Of a stretch of DNA of 21,580 bases, positions 15,550 through 21,580 are shown piece by piece. The translations under genes were made by a program, and so were the position numbers. Position 1 is the stretch's first letter. The number at the start of each line of letters is the position of its first letter. The DNA is from a bacterium UBP10_UBA1149 (GTDB lineage Bacteria > Desulfobacterota > Binatia > UBA1149). The stretch lies in assembly GCA_002311335.1 (NCBI GenBank), contig DBZX01000072.1:1-21580 (forward strand). Direction: 5' to 3'. Below the pieces are notes generated by a model. It did no database searches, had not been told where the DNA came from, and was given only the letters and a program-made list of their open reading frames with translations.

Positions 15550-16644
15550 ATGGCGATAAAGAAAACTACGGCAATGGTGCAGACCGGTCCGCGGGCGCTG
15601 GAGGCACGCGAGTTTCCGCTGCCCGACATCAGCGACAACGACGCGCTGTTGAGGGTCGAGGCCTGCGGCATCTGCGGCAGTGACCACGAGCAGTTTAACG
15701 GCGTGTTGCCCGTGCCTTACCCCATCATCCCGGGCCACGAACCACTGGGCATAATCGAGGCCATAGGCGATGGCGCCGCCCGCAGGTGGGGCGTCGACGT
15801 GGGCGACCGCGTGGCGGTGGAGACCATGCTCGGCTGCCAGTCCTGCCGCGACTGTTACTCGGGCAGCTACCACCTGTGCTCCACGCGGCAGATCTATTCG
15901 TACATACCTGTCGATCAGCCGCCGGGTTTGTGGGGCGCGTACTCGCAGTACATGTACATCGCGCCCAACGCGGTGGTGCACAAGGTCAACCCCGGCCTGC
16001 CGCCGGAGATCGCCGTCATGTTCAACCCGCTGGGCGCGGGCTTTCGCTGGGCGGTAGAAATGCCGCAGACCCGTCCGGGCGACACCGTGCTGATCCTGGG
16101 CCCCGGCCAGCGCGGACTCGCGTCGGTGATCGCCTGCCGGCAGGTGGGAGCGGGCGACATAATAGTGACCGGCCTCGGGGCCGACGAAAACAAGCTTGGG
16201 CTGGCCCGCGAGTTCGGGGCGACCCACACCATCAACGTCGACGAAGAGGACACCGAGCAGCGCGTACGCGAAATCACCAACGGCCGCGGTGCCGACGTGG
16301 TGGTGGAGGTGACCTCCTACGCCACCGAGCCGGTGGCCGCCAGCCTCAACTACGCCCGGCAGGGTGGCACCATCGTGCTGGCCGGCGTGAAGGGCATGAA
16401 AGAAGTGCCCGGTTTCGTGTCGGACAAGGTGGTGCTCAAGGAGCTCACCATCAAGGGCGCGATGGGTGTCACCTGGTCAGCCTACGACTCGGCCATACGA
16501 TTGATAGAATCGGGCAGCGTGCCGATCGAGAAGATGCACACCCACAATTTCGCACTCGAGGACGCCGAGCTGGCCATACGCACGCTGGCGCGCGAGATAC
16601 CGGGCGAAGAATCGGTGCACTCCTGCCTGCTGCCGTGCGCGTAG
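15550..16644 (+). CDS. Zinc-dependent alcohol dehydrogenase (MDR superfamily)
   Basis: The 364-aa product has a GroES-like N-terminal half with catalytic-zinc residues Cys42 (GICGSD) and His63/Glu64 (PGHE), a structural-zinc cluster Cys96/99/102/110 (CQSCRDCYSGSYHLC), and a Rossmann motif GPGQRGL (184-190). The place usually held by Glu in 'EPL' of related enzymes reads FNPLGAG (Asn159), so the zinc site may be modified. It could oxidise an alcohol or, in reverse, reduce an aldehyde; the substrate is unknown. ATG 15550 is preceded by GGGGAGG (about 15525-15531), which is far, and by a nearer GGTGGGA. It is 33 bases after ALDH and 28 before the thioesterase. Confidence 0.9.
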   Translation: MAIKKTTAMVQTGPRALEAREFPLPDISDNDALLRVEACGICGSDHEQFNGVLPVPYPIIPGHEPLGIIEAIGDGAARRWGVDVGDRVAVETMLGCQSCRDCYSGSYHLCSTRQIYSYIPVDQPPGLWGAYSQYMYIAPNAVVHKVNPGLPPEIAVMFNPLGAGFRWAVEMPQTRPGDTVLILGPGQRGLASVIACRQVGAGDIIVTGLGADENKLGLAREFGATHTINVDEEDTEQRVREITNGRGADVVVEVTSYATEPVAASLNYARQGGTIVLAGVKGMKEVPGFVSDKVVLKELTIKGAMGVTWSAYDSAIRLIESGSVPIEKMHTHNFALEDAELAIRTLAREIPGEESVHSCLLPCA

Positions 16645-16662
16645 AGGGGATTTAGAGGGGAT
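16642..16662 (+). repeat. Tandem duplication TAGAGGGGAT across the ADH stop codon
   Basis: TAGAGGGGAT occurs at 16642-16651 and 16653-16662 with an 11-base period. The first copy begins with the TAG stop of the alcohol dehydrogenase. Each copy contains GAGGGG, a possible SD for the thioesterase at 16673, so the duplication also doubles the ribosome-binding sequence. Confidence 0.7.
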
Positions 16663-16672
16663 GCGGTAAACA

Positions 16673-17521
16673 ATGGGTCACGTCGAACAATGGCTGGCCG
16701 ACTCGCCCTTCAACAAGTCGCTGGGCGTAGTCGCCGCCGAGTTGTCAGACGAGCGGGTCGTGCTCGAACTGCCTTTTGACGAGGGCAATACCAATCCCGG
16801 CAACGTGCTCCACGGCGGGGTGGCCGCCTCCATGATAGCCTTGTCGGCGCAAGCTATGGCGCGCACCGCGCTCGGTGAAGACTCTGGCCCCTGGCACACC
16901 TCGGCCGTGCAGGTCACGTGGCTGGCCGCGGCAAGGGAAGAGGCGATCACCGCCACGGCGCGCTTGCTCAGGAAGGGCAAGGAGCTGGCGTTCGTCGAGG
17001 TGGTGGTCTCAAGTGAAGCCGGCAGGGACATAGCCCGCGGCCTGGTAAGCGTGCGCGGACGCATGGGCGCTGCCGCGGTCGAACTGCCCGCGGCCGTGGG
17101 TGACAACGGAGCGGCAGATCCGGGGCCCATGGGGCCGTTTGTAAGCCAGATTCCCTTCGCCGCCAGGCTGGGCATGAACGTCGAGCACATGGTCGACAGT
17201 TGCTCGCGCATCGTGCTGCCTCTTGCCCAGGGCAACCTCGACGCCGGCGGCGGTGTCGCCGAGGGCGCGGTGCTGGCGCTGCTCGATACCACCGGCGCGA
17301 TGGCCGCCTGGGCCACCACCGGCCCGGGCCCCCACAAGGCATCGACCCCCTGCATGCAGGCCCGCGTGCTGGCCCCCTTGCCGGCCGCCGACCTCGTGGG
17401 CTACGGCAGCCTGTCGCACAGCGACGGCGAGATCTTTTTTACCCACGCCGAGGTCGCCTCTGTCGCCGACGGGCGGGTGGTGGCAGTGGCCGACGTCAAC
17501 TACCGCATAGTGGTGGGCTGA
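16673..17521 (+). CDS. Double-hotdog (tandem PaaI-type) thioesterase
   Basis: The 282-aa product contains two PaaI/4HBT hotdog domains fused in tandem (about 1-135 and 155-282). The first has NPGNVLHGGVAASM with the HGG motif at 47-49, but its usual acidic residue is replaced (Ala56 region). The second reads GGGVAEGAVLALLDTTG, where HGG has become AEG (196-198) while Asp205 is kept. Each half therefore keeps a different part of the active site, as in some double-hotdog enzymes where one composite site remains. It probably hydrolyses an acyl-CoA formed in the pathway of the neighbouring dehydrogenases. ATG 16673 has GAGGGG about 12 bases upstream. It is followed by a tandemly repeated stop region and the DUF779 gene. 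Confidence 0.85.
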   Translation: MGHVEQWLADSPFNKSLGVVAAELSDERVVLELPFDEGNTNPGNVLHGGVAASMIALSAQAMARTALGEDSGPWHTSAVQVTWLAAAREEAITATARLLRKGKELAFVEVVVSSEAGRDIARGLVSVRGRMGAAAVELPAAVGDNGAADPGPMGPFVSQIPFAARLGMNVEHMVDSCSRIVLPLAQGNLDAGGGVAEGAVLALLDTTGAMAAWATTGPGPHKASTPCMQARVLAPLPAADLVGYGSLSHSDGEIFFTHAEVASVADGRVVAVADVNYRIVVG

Positions 17522-17544
17522 TAAGTGGGCTGATAAGTGGGCTG
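17513..17544 (+). repeat. 12-base tandem repeat GTGGGCTGATAA (2.67 copies) over the thioesterase stop
   Basis: Units at 17513-17524 and 17525-17536 are identical and a partial unit follows at 17537-17544. The first unit contains the last two codons and the TGA stop (17519-17521) of the thioesterase; every full unit carries TGA TAA in that frame. The GTG start of the DUF779 gene comes three bases after the array. Confidence 0.85.
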
Positions 17545-17547
17545 GCA

Positions 17548-17862
17548 GTGAGCGAGGTAAAAGTCACCGACGAGGCAGAGGCCGTCCTGCGCGCGGTGCG
17601 CAGCAGGCACGACGGGGTACTCACCATCACTCTTGACGGGGGCTGCTGCGAGGGCAGCGCACCGCACCTGTACGAGGACTACCTGGTCCCCTTCGGGGCC
17701 GGCGAAATAGGCCGCGTGGCCGACATACCGGTCTTCCTGCCGCGCGAATGGCAGAAGCTTTATGCCGATGCGAAGCTGCTCATCGACGTCGTGGACGACC
17801 CGGCCAGCGACGCGATGTCACTTGAGACCAGGCTGGGCAAGAGACTGGTCATAAGAGAGTAG
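17548..17862 (+). CDS. DUF779 family protein
   Basis: The 104-aa product has the DUF779 signature GGCCEGSAP (31-39) with adjacent Cys33/Cys34, then LLIDVVDD (77-84) and MSLETRLGKRLVIRE at the end, where family members read a SLE-x-x-x-G-R-x-x-x-R pattern. The start is taken as GTG 17548, which begins close to the conserved region; no ATG is available and the SD is weak. The family has no firmly assigned biochemical function to my knowledge, but it is often found next to aldehyde dehydrogenases, as here (ALDH three genes upstream). The Cys pair suggests metal or redox chemistry, which is inference only. The start lies 26 bases after the thioesterase stop. Confidence 0.82.
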   Translation: MSEVKVTDEAEAVLRAVRSRHDGVLTITLDGGCCEGSAPHLYEDYLVPFGAGEIGRVADIPVFLPREWQKLYADAKLLIDVVDDPASDAMSLETRLGKRLVIRE

Positions 17863-17952
17863 CGGGCCGCCCCGACCCGTTTGCAACGGCGGTGGTCGGC
17901 GGGCTCACTGTGTACTTGGCGGTCCCGACGGGGGCCTATCGGGAGGATTACT

Positions 17953-19071
17953 GTGACCACCAGAGCCGACAATATAATTGCCATTTCCGCGGACTCGCAC
18001 ATCTGTGAGCCACCGGAGGCTTTTGACGACATCGACCCGGCCTTCCGCGACCGCAAGCCCACCCTGGTACAGCACGAGACCCTGGGCGCGGCCTTCGTCG
18101 TGGAGGGCCTGCCCATGCCGGTGCCCATGAGCATGATCAACGCCGCCGGCCGCACGGCCGAGGAACTGGCCGACATAAATCGCAAGTGGGACGATCTTAA
18201 TCACGGCGGCTGGGAGGTTGGCCCGCGCCTTGAGGCCCAGGACCTCGACGGCGTGTCGGCCGAGGTGCTGTATCCCTCGGTGGGCATGATCATCTGCCTG
18301 CACCCTGACGCGGACTTCCGCAAGGCCTGCTTCGACGCCTACAACCGCTGGCTGGCGGGTTTCTGCGAGGGCGCTCCCGACAGGCTCATCGGCATAGGCC
18401 AGGCGGCGGTGCGCACTATAGACGAGGGCATCGAGGAGCTGCAGCAGATAAAGGACTTCGGCTTTCGCGGTGTCATGCTGGCCGGCGACCCGGTAGGCGA
18501 CGACGACTACGACCAGCCCAGCTGGGATCCTTTCTGGCAGGCCTGCGTCGACCTCGACCTGCCGGTGAGTTTTCACATCCTCACGAGCAAGGCTGACGAT
18601 CTCGCCAACATGCGCCAGGGGCGCGGCCCGGACATCAACGGCTTCATGTCAATAATACGCGGCTGCCAGGACATCATGGGCATGATGGTGTTCGGCGGCG
18701 TGTTCGAGCGCCACCCCGACCTCAAGGTCGTGTGCGTGGAGGCCGACGCGGGCTGGGTGCCGCACTACCTCTACCGCATGGACCACGCATACAACCGCCA
18801 CCGCTTCTGGCTCAAGCCCGGTGGCATTACCAAGGTGCCCAGCGAGTACTTTCGCGAGAACATCTACGTCACCTTTCAGGACGACGCCGTGGTCGGGCGC
18901 ATGGCCGACATGTGCAACATCGAGCGCATCATGTGGGCCAACGACTTTCCCCACTCCGACTCCACCTGGCCGCGCTCCGACGAGGCGATCGCCTTGCTGG
19001 CCGAGGGCCTGACCCGGCCCCAGCTCAAGCGTGTACTGCACGACAACTGCGCCGAGTTGTACAAGCTCTAG
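17953..19071 (+). CDS. Amidohydrolase-2 family TIM-barrel metal-dependent hydrolase
   Basis: The 372-aa product begins with ISADSHICEPPEAF (Asp14, His16, Glu19; metal site), then SFHILTS with His208, VVCVEADAGWVPHYLYRMDH (259-278) and MWANDFPHSDSTWP with Asp331 and His334, which are hallmarks of the amidohydrolase-2/ACMSD-like family of hydrolases and decarboxylases acting on carboxylic acids. GTG 17953 is chosen for GGGAGG at 17941-17946. No signal peptide is present. It follows DUF779 after 90 bases on the same strand and may be part of the same catabolic unit. Alternatives within the family (decarboxylase or hydratase) cannot be separated. Confidence 0.88.
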   Translation: MTTRADNIIAISADSHICEPPEAFDDIDPAFRDRKPTLVQHETLGAAFVVEGLPMPVPMSMINAAGRTAEELADINRKWDDLNHGGWEVGPRLEAQDLDGVSAEVLYPSVGMIICLHPDADFRKACFDAYNRWLAGFCEGAPDRLIGIGQAAVRTIDEGIEELQQIKDFGFRGVMLAGDPVGDDDYDQPSWDPFWQACVDLDLPVSFHILTSKADDLANMRQGRGPDINGFMSIIRGCQDIMGMMVFGGVFERHPDLKVVCVEADAGWVPHYLYRMDHAYNRHRFWLKPGGITKVPSEYFRENIYVTFQDDAVVGRMADMCNIERIMWANDFPHSDSTWPRSDEAIALLAEGLTRPQLKRVLHDNCAELYKL

Positions 19072-19186
19072 CAATTCCCGAGAATCGTGCCCGTTCGTAG
19101 TGGCCTTCCTTGCGGCTGCACTGGAGCGGCACCTGGACTGATGCTGGCAAAATGAGGTATTACCGACAACGCGGGCCAGGATCAGT

Positions 19187-19363
19187 AGGAGAGCCGCATG
19201 ACGCCCTTTGGATGAGGCGACGGCGGAACTCCGCCGCGCGGGCATGATATCCAGGTGCTTTCAGGGTACGCGGCTCGCGGTGCATGGAGTGAAGGGCTGT
19301 TCGGGTTGCCAGTTGGCGAGCATGTGCGGCAGTATGGTGGCGAGTCTCTCGGATAATGGCTAA
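19187..19363 (+). other. Chain of three overlapping micro-ORFs leading into the desaturase
   Basis: A strong SD (AGGAG, 19187-19191) precedes ATG 19198, which opens a five-codon frame (MTPFG, stop TGA 19213-19215). A second frame starts at 19212 by an ATGA overlap (11 codons, MRRRRNSAARA, stop 19245-19247). A third starts at 19244, again by ATGA overlap (39 codons, starting MISRCFQG, with four Cys and a CSGC), and ends TAA at 19361-19363, eight bases into the desaturase gene. This may be a coupled leader-peptide cascade or remnants of a lost gene. Nothing in the peptides is recognisable. The whole 19072-19355 gap holds no other gene; a small GGCGG-AACT-CCGCC stem lies at 19222-19235. Confidence 0.35.
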
Positions 19364-20276
19364 CGATATACCTAGTTCTCGGAAGGTTCAGCCTGCACTC
19401 GATGCGGGAACACAGGCCTTGGTCCGTTCACCCCGTATCGCGTGGCGCTCCGTCGCGCTGTTTTTTTTCCTCTACAGCGTAATCGCTCTTGCTTCGACGG
19501 CCGCGCTGACCGGTCGGATCCCGTTGTGGGCGGGCATGCTGATCAACGGCATCGCGGCATACGCCATGTTCAGCGTGGCGCACGACTCTATCCACCGTTC
19601 GGTAGTTGGGTATTCGCGGGTCAACGAGGTCGTGGGTAACCTCGCATTCTTTGTACTCGTACCGTTCGTTTCCGTGGCGGCCGGGCGCTGGGTTCACATG
19701 GAGCACCACAAGCATGCCAACCAGAGAGGGCAAGACCCCGACGAATGGGTACACGGAGGACTCGTTGCCACTCGGCCGCTGCGCTGGATGTTCTTTGATG
19801 CCTACTATGGCTGGTACGCCTTAAAGCATCCCGAGGGCCGGGTAATGCTCAAGCGGGAGTGGCCTTCGGTGGCCGTAATGCTGATATCCACGGCAACCAT
19901 GCTCGTGGTTCCTACTATCTTCGGATACGGCTGGGAAATGGTTATGCTTTGGCTGTTGCCAACCCGCCTGGGGGTCATGGGCAACGGGTTTTCCTTTATC
20001 TGGTTGCCCCATCAACCCTACGAGGTAAGCCAGCACGAGGATTTATACAAGGCGACTACGATCAGGAGTGGTTTGTACTGGCTGATGACGCCGGTCCTGG
20101 CTTACCAGAACTATCACCTTGTCCACCACCTCTTTCCGGGTGCGCCTTTTTACAACAACGGGAAGATATGGCGCGCGATCAAACACGACGTTGCGGCTCA
20201 ACACGACCTGGTGATCCAGGACGGCCTGGCTATTAGACCGAGGTTGAGGCCGGCCGGATCTGATCAACCTATTTGA
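19356..20276 (+). CDS. Membrane fatty-acid desaturase/hydroxylase (histidine-box family)
   Basis: The 306-aa integral membrane protein has three histidine boxes that bind the di-iron centre: HDSIH (76-80), HMEHHKH (114-120) and HLVHHLF (254-260). Hydrophobic stretches near 32-50, 55-75, 94-110, 172-190 and 192-207 are membrane segments. Proteins of this kind insert double bonds or hydroxyls into acyl chains or carotenoids using O2; the substrate is not known (a beta-carotene-hydroxylase-like role is also possible). ATG 19356 has no clear SD and overlaps the end of an upstream 39-codon frame by eight bases. Base use differs from neighbours: ATA makes up 3 of 16 Ile codons here against 11 of 18 in mtnA, with more T-rich codons, which suggests transfer from elsewhere. 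Confidence 0.85.
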   Translation: MANDIPSSRKVQPALDAGTQALVRSPRIAWRSVALFFFLYSVIALASTAALTGRIPLWAGMLINGIAAYAMFSVAHDSIHRSVVGYSRVNEVVGNLAFFVLVPFVSVAAGRWVHMEHHKHANQRGQDPDEWVHGGLVATRPLRWMFFDAYYGWYALKHPEGRVMLKREWPSVAVMLISTATMLVVPTIFGYGWEMVMLWLLPTRLGVMGNGFSFIWLPHQPYEVSQHEDLYKATTIRSGLYWLMTPVLAYQNYHLVHHLFPGAPFYNNGKIWRAIKHDVAAQHDLVIQDGLAIRPRLRPAGSDQPI

Positions 20277-20398
20277 GATACTGGAGCAACCGCCGTTTCC
20301 TTTCGAATATACATCGACAAAATGGATCACCTTGATTTCCTGGTAAACAGGGCCGACTGGGCGTCGCATCGCTCCGATGAAGCGTCCGCGCGCGCGTT

Positions 20399-20842
20399 CT
20401 AGGGACCCGGCTCGTCCTGGTTCTCGATGGGAGGACCCTTGAGCTCCACGGTGTTGCCGTCGGGGTCCTTGACGTAAATTGACGGCCCGTAGCCATCGGC
20501 GCCGAACAGCGCAAAGGGAAGCTCGGTCACGTCGTCGGAAATGCCGGCGAGAAACTCATTGATGGCCTCGGCATCGAAGGGGTCTATTCTCAAGGCGAAG
20601 TGTTCCATGTTGCGGCCGTCTTCGTTGGGGGGCTCGCCTCCCTGCCTGCTTACGTCGAGCAGGTCTACCAGCGACTCGCCGGCCCTGAGCTGGTACAGAC
20701 CGATTTCTTCGAGGCTGCGTATGACTTGGCAGCCCAGCGCCTCGTAGAAGGCCCTCAGTCGGTCTATGTGGGTGGTTCGCAGCACCACGTGGTCGAGCCG
20801 TAGTATCGAAAAGGGTGGTGAAGGTTTGTCTGCTTTGCTCAC
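20399..20842 (-). CDS. VOC (glyoxalase/dioxygenase-fold) family protein
   Basis: The 147-aa product from GTG 20842 has ILRLDHVVLRTTHIDRLRAFY (13-33) with a first metal ligand His18, MEHFALRI with His81, and SIYVKDPDGNTVELKGPP with Glu133, the two beta-alpha-beta-beta-beta modules of the vicinal-oxygen-chelate superfamily. Members include glyoxalase I, extradiol dioxygenases and resistance proteins, so no reaction is assigned. GTG 20842 has an AAAGG-type SD upstream; an ATG at 20935 in the same frame would give 31 more low-quality residues that run across the ssrA promoter, so it was rejected. The gene converges on the desaturase; the 122 bases between them (20277-20398) hold nothing convincing. 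Confidence 0.85.
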   Translation of the reverse strand: MSKADKPSPPFSILRLDHVVLRTTHIDRLRAFYEALGCQVIRSLEEIGLYQLRAGESLVDLLDVSRQGGEPPNEDGRNMEHFALRIDPFDAEAINEFLAGISDDVTELPFALFGADGYGPSIYVKDPDGNTVELKGPPIENQDEPGP

Positions 20843-20903
20843 GCTAGACCTTTTACAACGGGCCGTCGGCCCTCGCCAGCCCGGGGCCACGGGGGCGGGG
20901 GCC

Positions 20904-20932
20904 TTGCCAAGTGGCCCGTACGGTCTTATATT
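20904..20932 (+). promoter_or_regulatory. ssrA promoter
   Basis: TTGCCA (20904-20909), a 17-base spacer, and TATATT (20927-20932) form a good sigma70-type promoter. Transcription would start near 20939, about 42 bases before the mature tmRNA 5' end. A GGCCGG-TTTTT-CCGGCC hairpin (20942-20958) lies in the leader that would be removed by processing. Confidence 0.65.
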
Positions 20933-20980
20933 CACTGGGTTGGCCGGTTTTTCCGGCCGGCAGATTCACCAGACGATCCT

Positions 20981-21334
20981 GGGGGCGAACCGGGTTCGAC
21001 GGGAGTGATGAAGCCCTGGTTGCATGTCGAGGTCTGTACCCTCGTTAAAAAGGCAGGCTGCAGATTTAACTGCGGACGATTACGAATACGCTCTCGCGGC
21101 CTAAGTTGCCGTGAGCGTCCCCGGCCGAAATTTCCCGCGGTCGGTCGGGGGCGGGTATTAGCGGGATAGGCAAGGGGGTCGGCCGCAGACCTCCCCAGCC
21201 GAACCTGTGGAGTGGCTGGGACGGTGACACGGCGCGCGTGTCGGGATCACCGTCCGAGATAAAAAACACGCGCTAAACATGTAGACGCTGGTGTGGAGTG
21301 CTTTCGGACGGGGGTTCGATTCCCCCCGCCTCCA
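20981..21334 (+). ncRNA. ssrA: Transfer-messenger RNA (one-piece)
   Basis: tmRNA rescues stalled ribosomes with SmpB. The 5' end GGGGGCG pairs with CGCCTCC at 21328-21333, and A21334 is the discriminator; CCA is not encoded. The hallmark GGGTTCGACGGGA follows the 5' end, and the T-arm GGGGG-TTCGATT-CCCCC precedes the 3' end. The tag reading frame can be read at 21060-21104 as ADLTADDYEYALAA and stop (GCA GAT ... GCC TAA); GCT 21057-21059 just before it is an alternative resume codon. The stop lies in the loop of a hairpin (CGGC.../GCCG), as is typical. G-rich pseudoknot-like arms fill 21105-21270. The single-piece form excludes the permuted two-piece tmRNA of Alphaproteobacteria and Cyanobacteria. 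Confidence 0.93.
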
Positions 21335-21363
21335 CGATCTCTGGTCGCCGCGGTGACGATTCA
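21322..21363 (+). repeat. Direct repeat, copy 1: overlaps the ssrA 3' end
   Basis: This 42-base segment begins in the T-stem of ssrA (CCCCCCGCCTCCA) and runs 29 bases past the gene. It matches 21461-21502 at 41 of 42 positions, the copies being 139 bases apart. The ssrA 3' end is a known integration target for tyrosine recombinases. Confidence 0.8.
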
Positions 21364-21453
21364 CGGCGAGGATTGCCTCTCGCCAGCCTCTGCGGATCGC
21401 TCGCCGGTACGGTGATTCAAGACGACGATTGCCTCTCGCGGCTCGCTAGCTCG
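21358..21453 (+). repeat. GATTCA...GATTGCCTCTCGC repeat family downstream of ssrA
   Basis: The phrase GATTCA, about eight variable bases, then GATTGCCTCTCGC occurs three times: from 21358, from 21414 and from 21496. The last two also share CGGCTCGC and a following AGCTCGCCG. The third copy lies inside the second long direct repeat, so the array has grown by nested duplication. Confidence 0.75.
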
Positions 21454-21460
21454 CCGCTCA

Positions 21461-21502
21461 CCCCCCGCCTCCACGATCTCTGGTCGCTGCGGTGACGATT
21501 CA
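21461..21502 (+). repeat. Direct repeat, copy 2: duplicated ssrA 3' end plus flank
   Basis: This segment repeats the last 13 bases of ssrA and the following 29 with one mismatch. Without the rest of the gene it cannot fold as a tmRNA, so it is a duplicated terminus: an attachment-site remnant or a tandem-duplication product. Confidence 0.8.
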
Positions 21503-21529
21503 AGACGGGGATTGCCTCTCGCGGCTCGC

Positions 21530-21580
21530 CAGCTCGCCGCGTTCGGCCAGCTCGCCGCGTTCGGCCAGCTCGCCAGCTCG
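21530..21580 (+). repeat. 18-base tandem repeat CAGCTCGCCGCGTTCGGC, running off the window
   Basis: Two perfect units (21530-21547 and 21548-21565) are followed by a partial unit and CAGCTCG up to the window end, so the array may continue beyond it. It has no recognisable reading frame of interest. Confidence 0.8.

Noticed and set aside
20322..20402. A 26-codon frame (MDHLDFLVNRADWASH...) between desaturase and VOC genes
   Set aside because: No SD, no recognisable sequence and no coupling; probably chance.
20843..20935. Start of the VOC protein at ATG 20935
   Set aside because: The added residues are not family-like and overlap the ssrA promoter; GTG 20842 has a better SD.
20942..20958. GGCCGG-TTTTT-CCGGCC hairpin as a terminator
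   Set aside because: No T-run follows the stem and it lies just downstream of the ssrA promoter; it is more likely part of the tmRNA leader.
21358..21535. CRISPR array downstream of ssrA
   Set aside because: Repeats are unequal in length and spacing, nested, and lack uniform spacers; no cas gene is present.

Overview
The window looks like a piece of a GC-rich Gram-negative chromosome. Three features suggest a deltaproteobacterial-type lineage (Desulfobacterota, Myxococcota or Binatota in the broad sense), but no 16S or marker gene settles this. First, the tmRNA is one-piece, which argues against Alphaproteobacteria. Second, the first gene encodes an exported protein with thrombospondin type 3 calcium repeats and a Cys-rich 'CTSDSDC' tail. 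Third, the kinase-panB-panC-panD block is a housekeeping arrangement common in bacteria. No phage, IS element or CRISPR array was seen.

Layout. (1) 1-65: the 3' part of tRNA-Ala(GGC). (2) 232-4146: a 1304-residue exported penicillin-acylase-type Ntn hydrolase that carries two copies of an inserted beta module and a TSP3 tail; a small SRPBCC protein converges on it. (3) 4742-7726: mtnA (methionine salvage) converges on a SPOR-domain membrane protein and nagZ, both on the minus strand (cell-wall turnover). (4) 7805-10792: deoxynucleoside kinase, panB, panC and panD, a pantothenate operon. The panB leader can fold into competing hairpins, one of which is a terminator-like stem that contains the panB Shine-Dalgarno. 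(5) 10793-11166: an intergenic stretch with no convincing gene, then smpB. (6) 11658-13851, minus: a MatB-like acyl-CoA synthetase and an atypical Cys-based phosphatase. (7) 14032-19071, plus: aldehyde dehydrogenase, zinc alcohol dehydrogenase, double-hotdog thioesterase, DUF779 protein and amidohydrolase-2, probably one catabolic unit. (8) 19187-20842: a chain of overlapping micro-ORFs leading into a fatty-acid desaturase of different codon use, then a convergent VOC protein. (9) 20904-21580: the ssrA promoter and tmRNA gene, followed by a repeat cluster in which the 3' end of ssrA is duplicated.

How they fit together: smpB and ssrA are the two partners of trans-translation, about 9.8 kb apart. 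PanB, PanC and PanD make pantothenate, the CoA precursor, and the acyl-CoA synthetase and thioesterase act on CoA esters; that link is thematic and not shown by the sequence. The best candidates for something new are the panB leader RNA, the chimeric acylase, the ALDH/ADH/hotdog/DUF779/amidohydrolase operon and the ssrA 3'-end repeat array.
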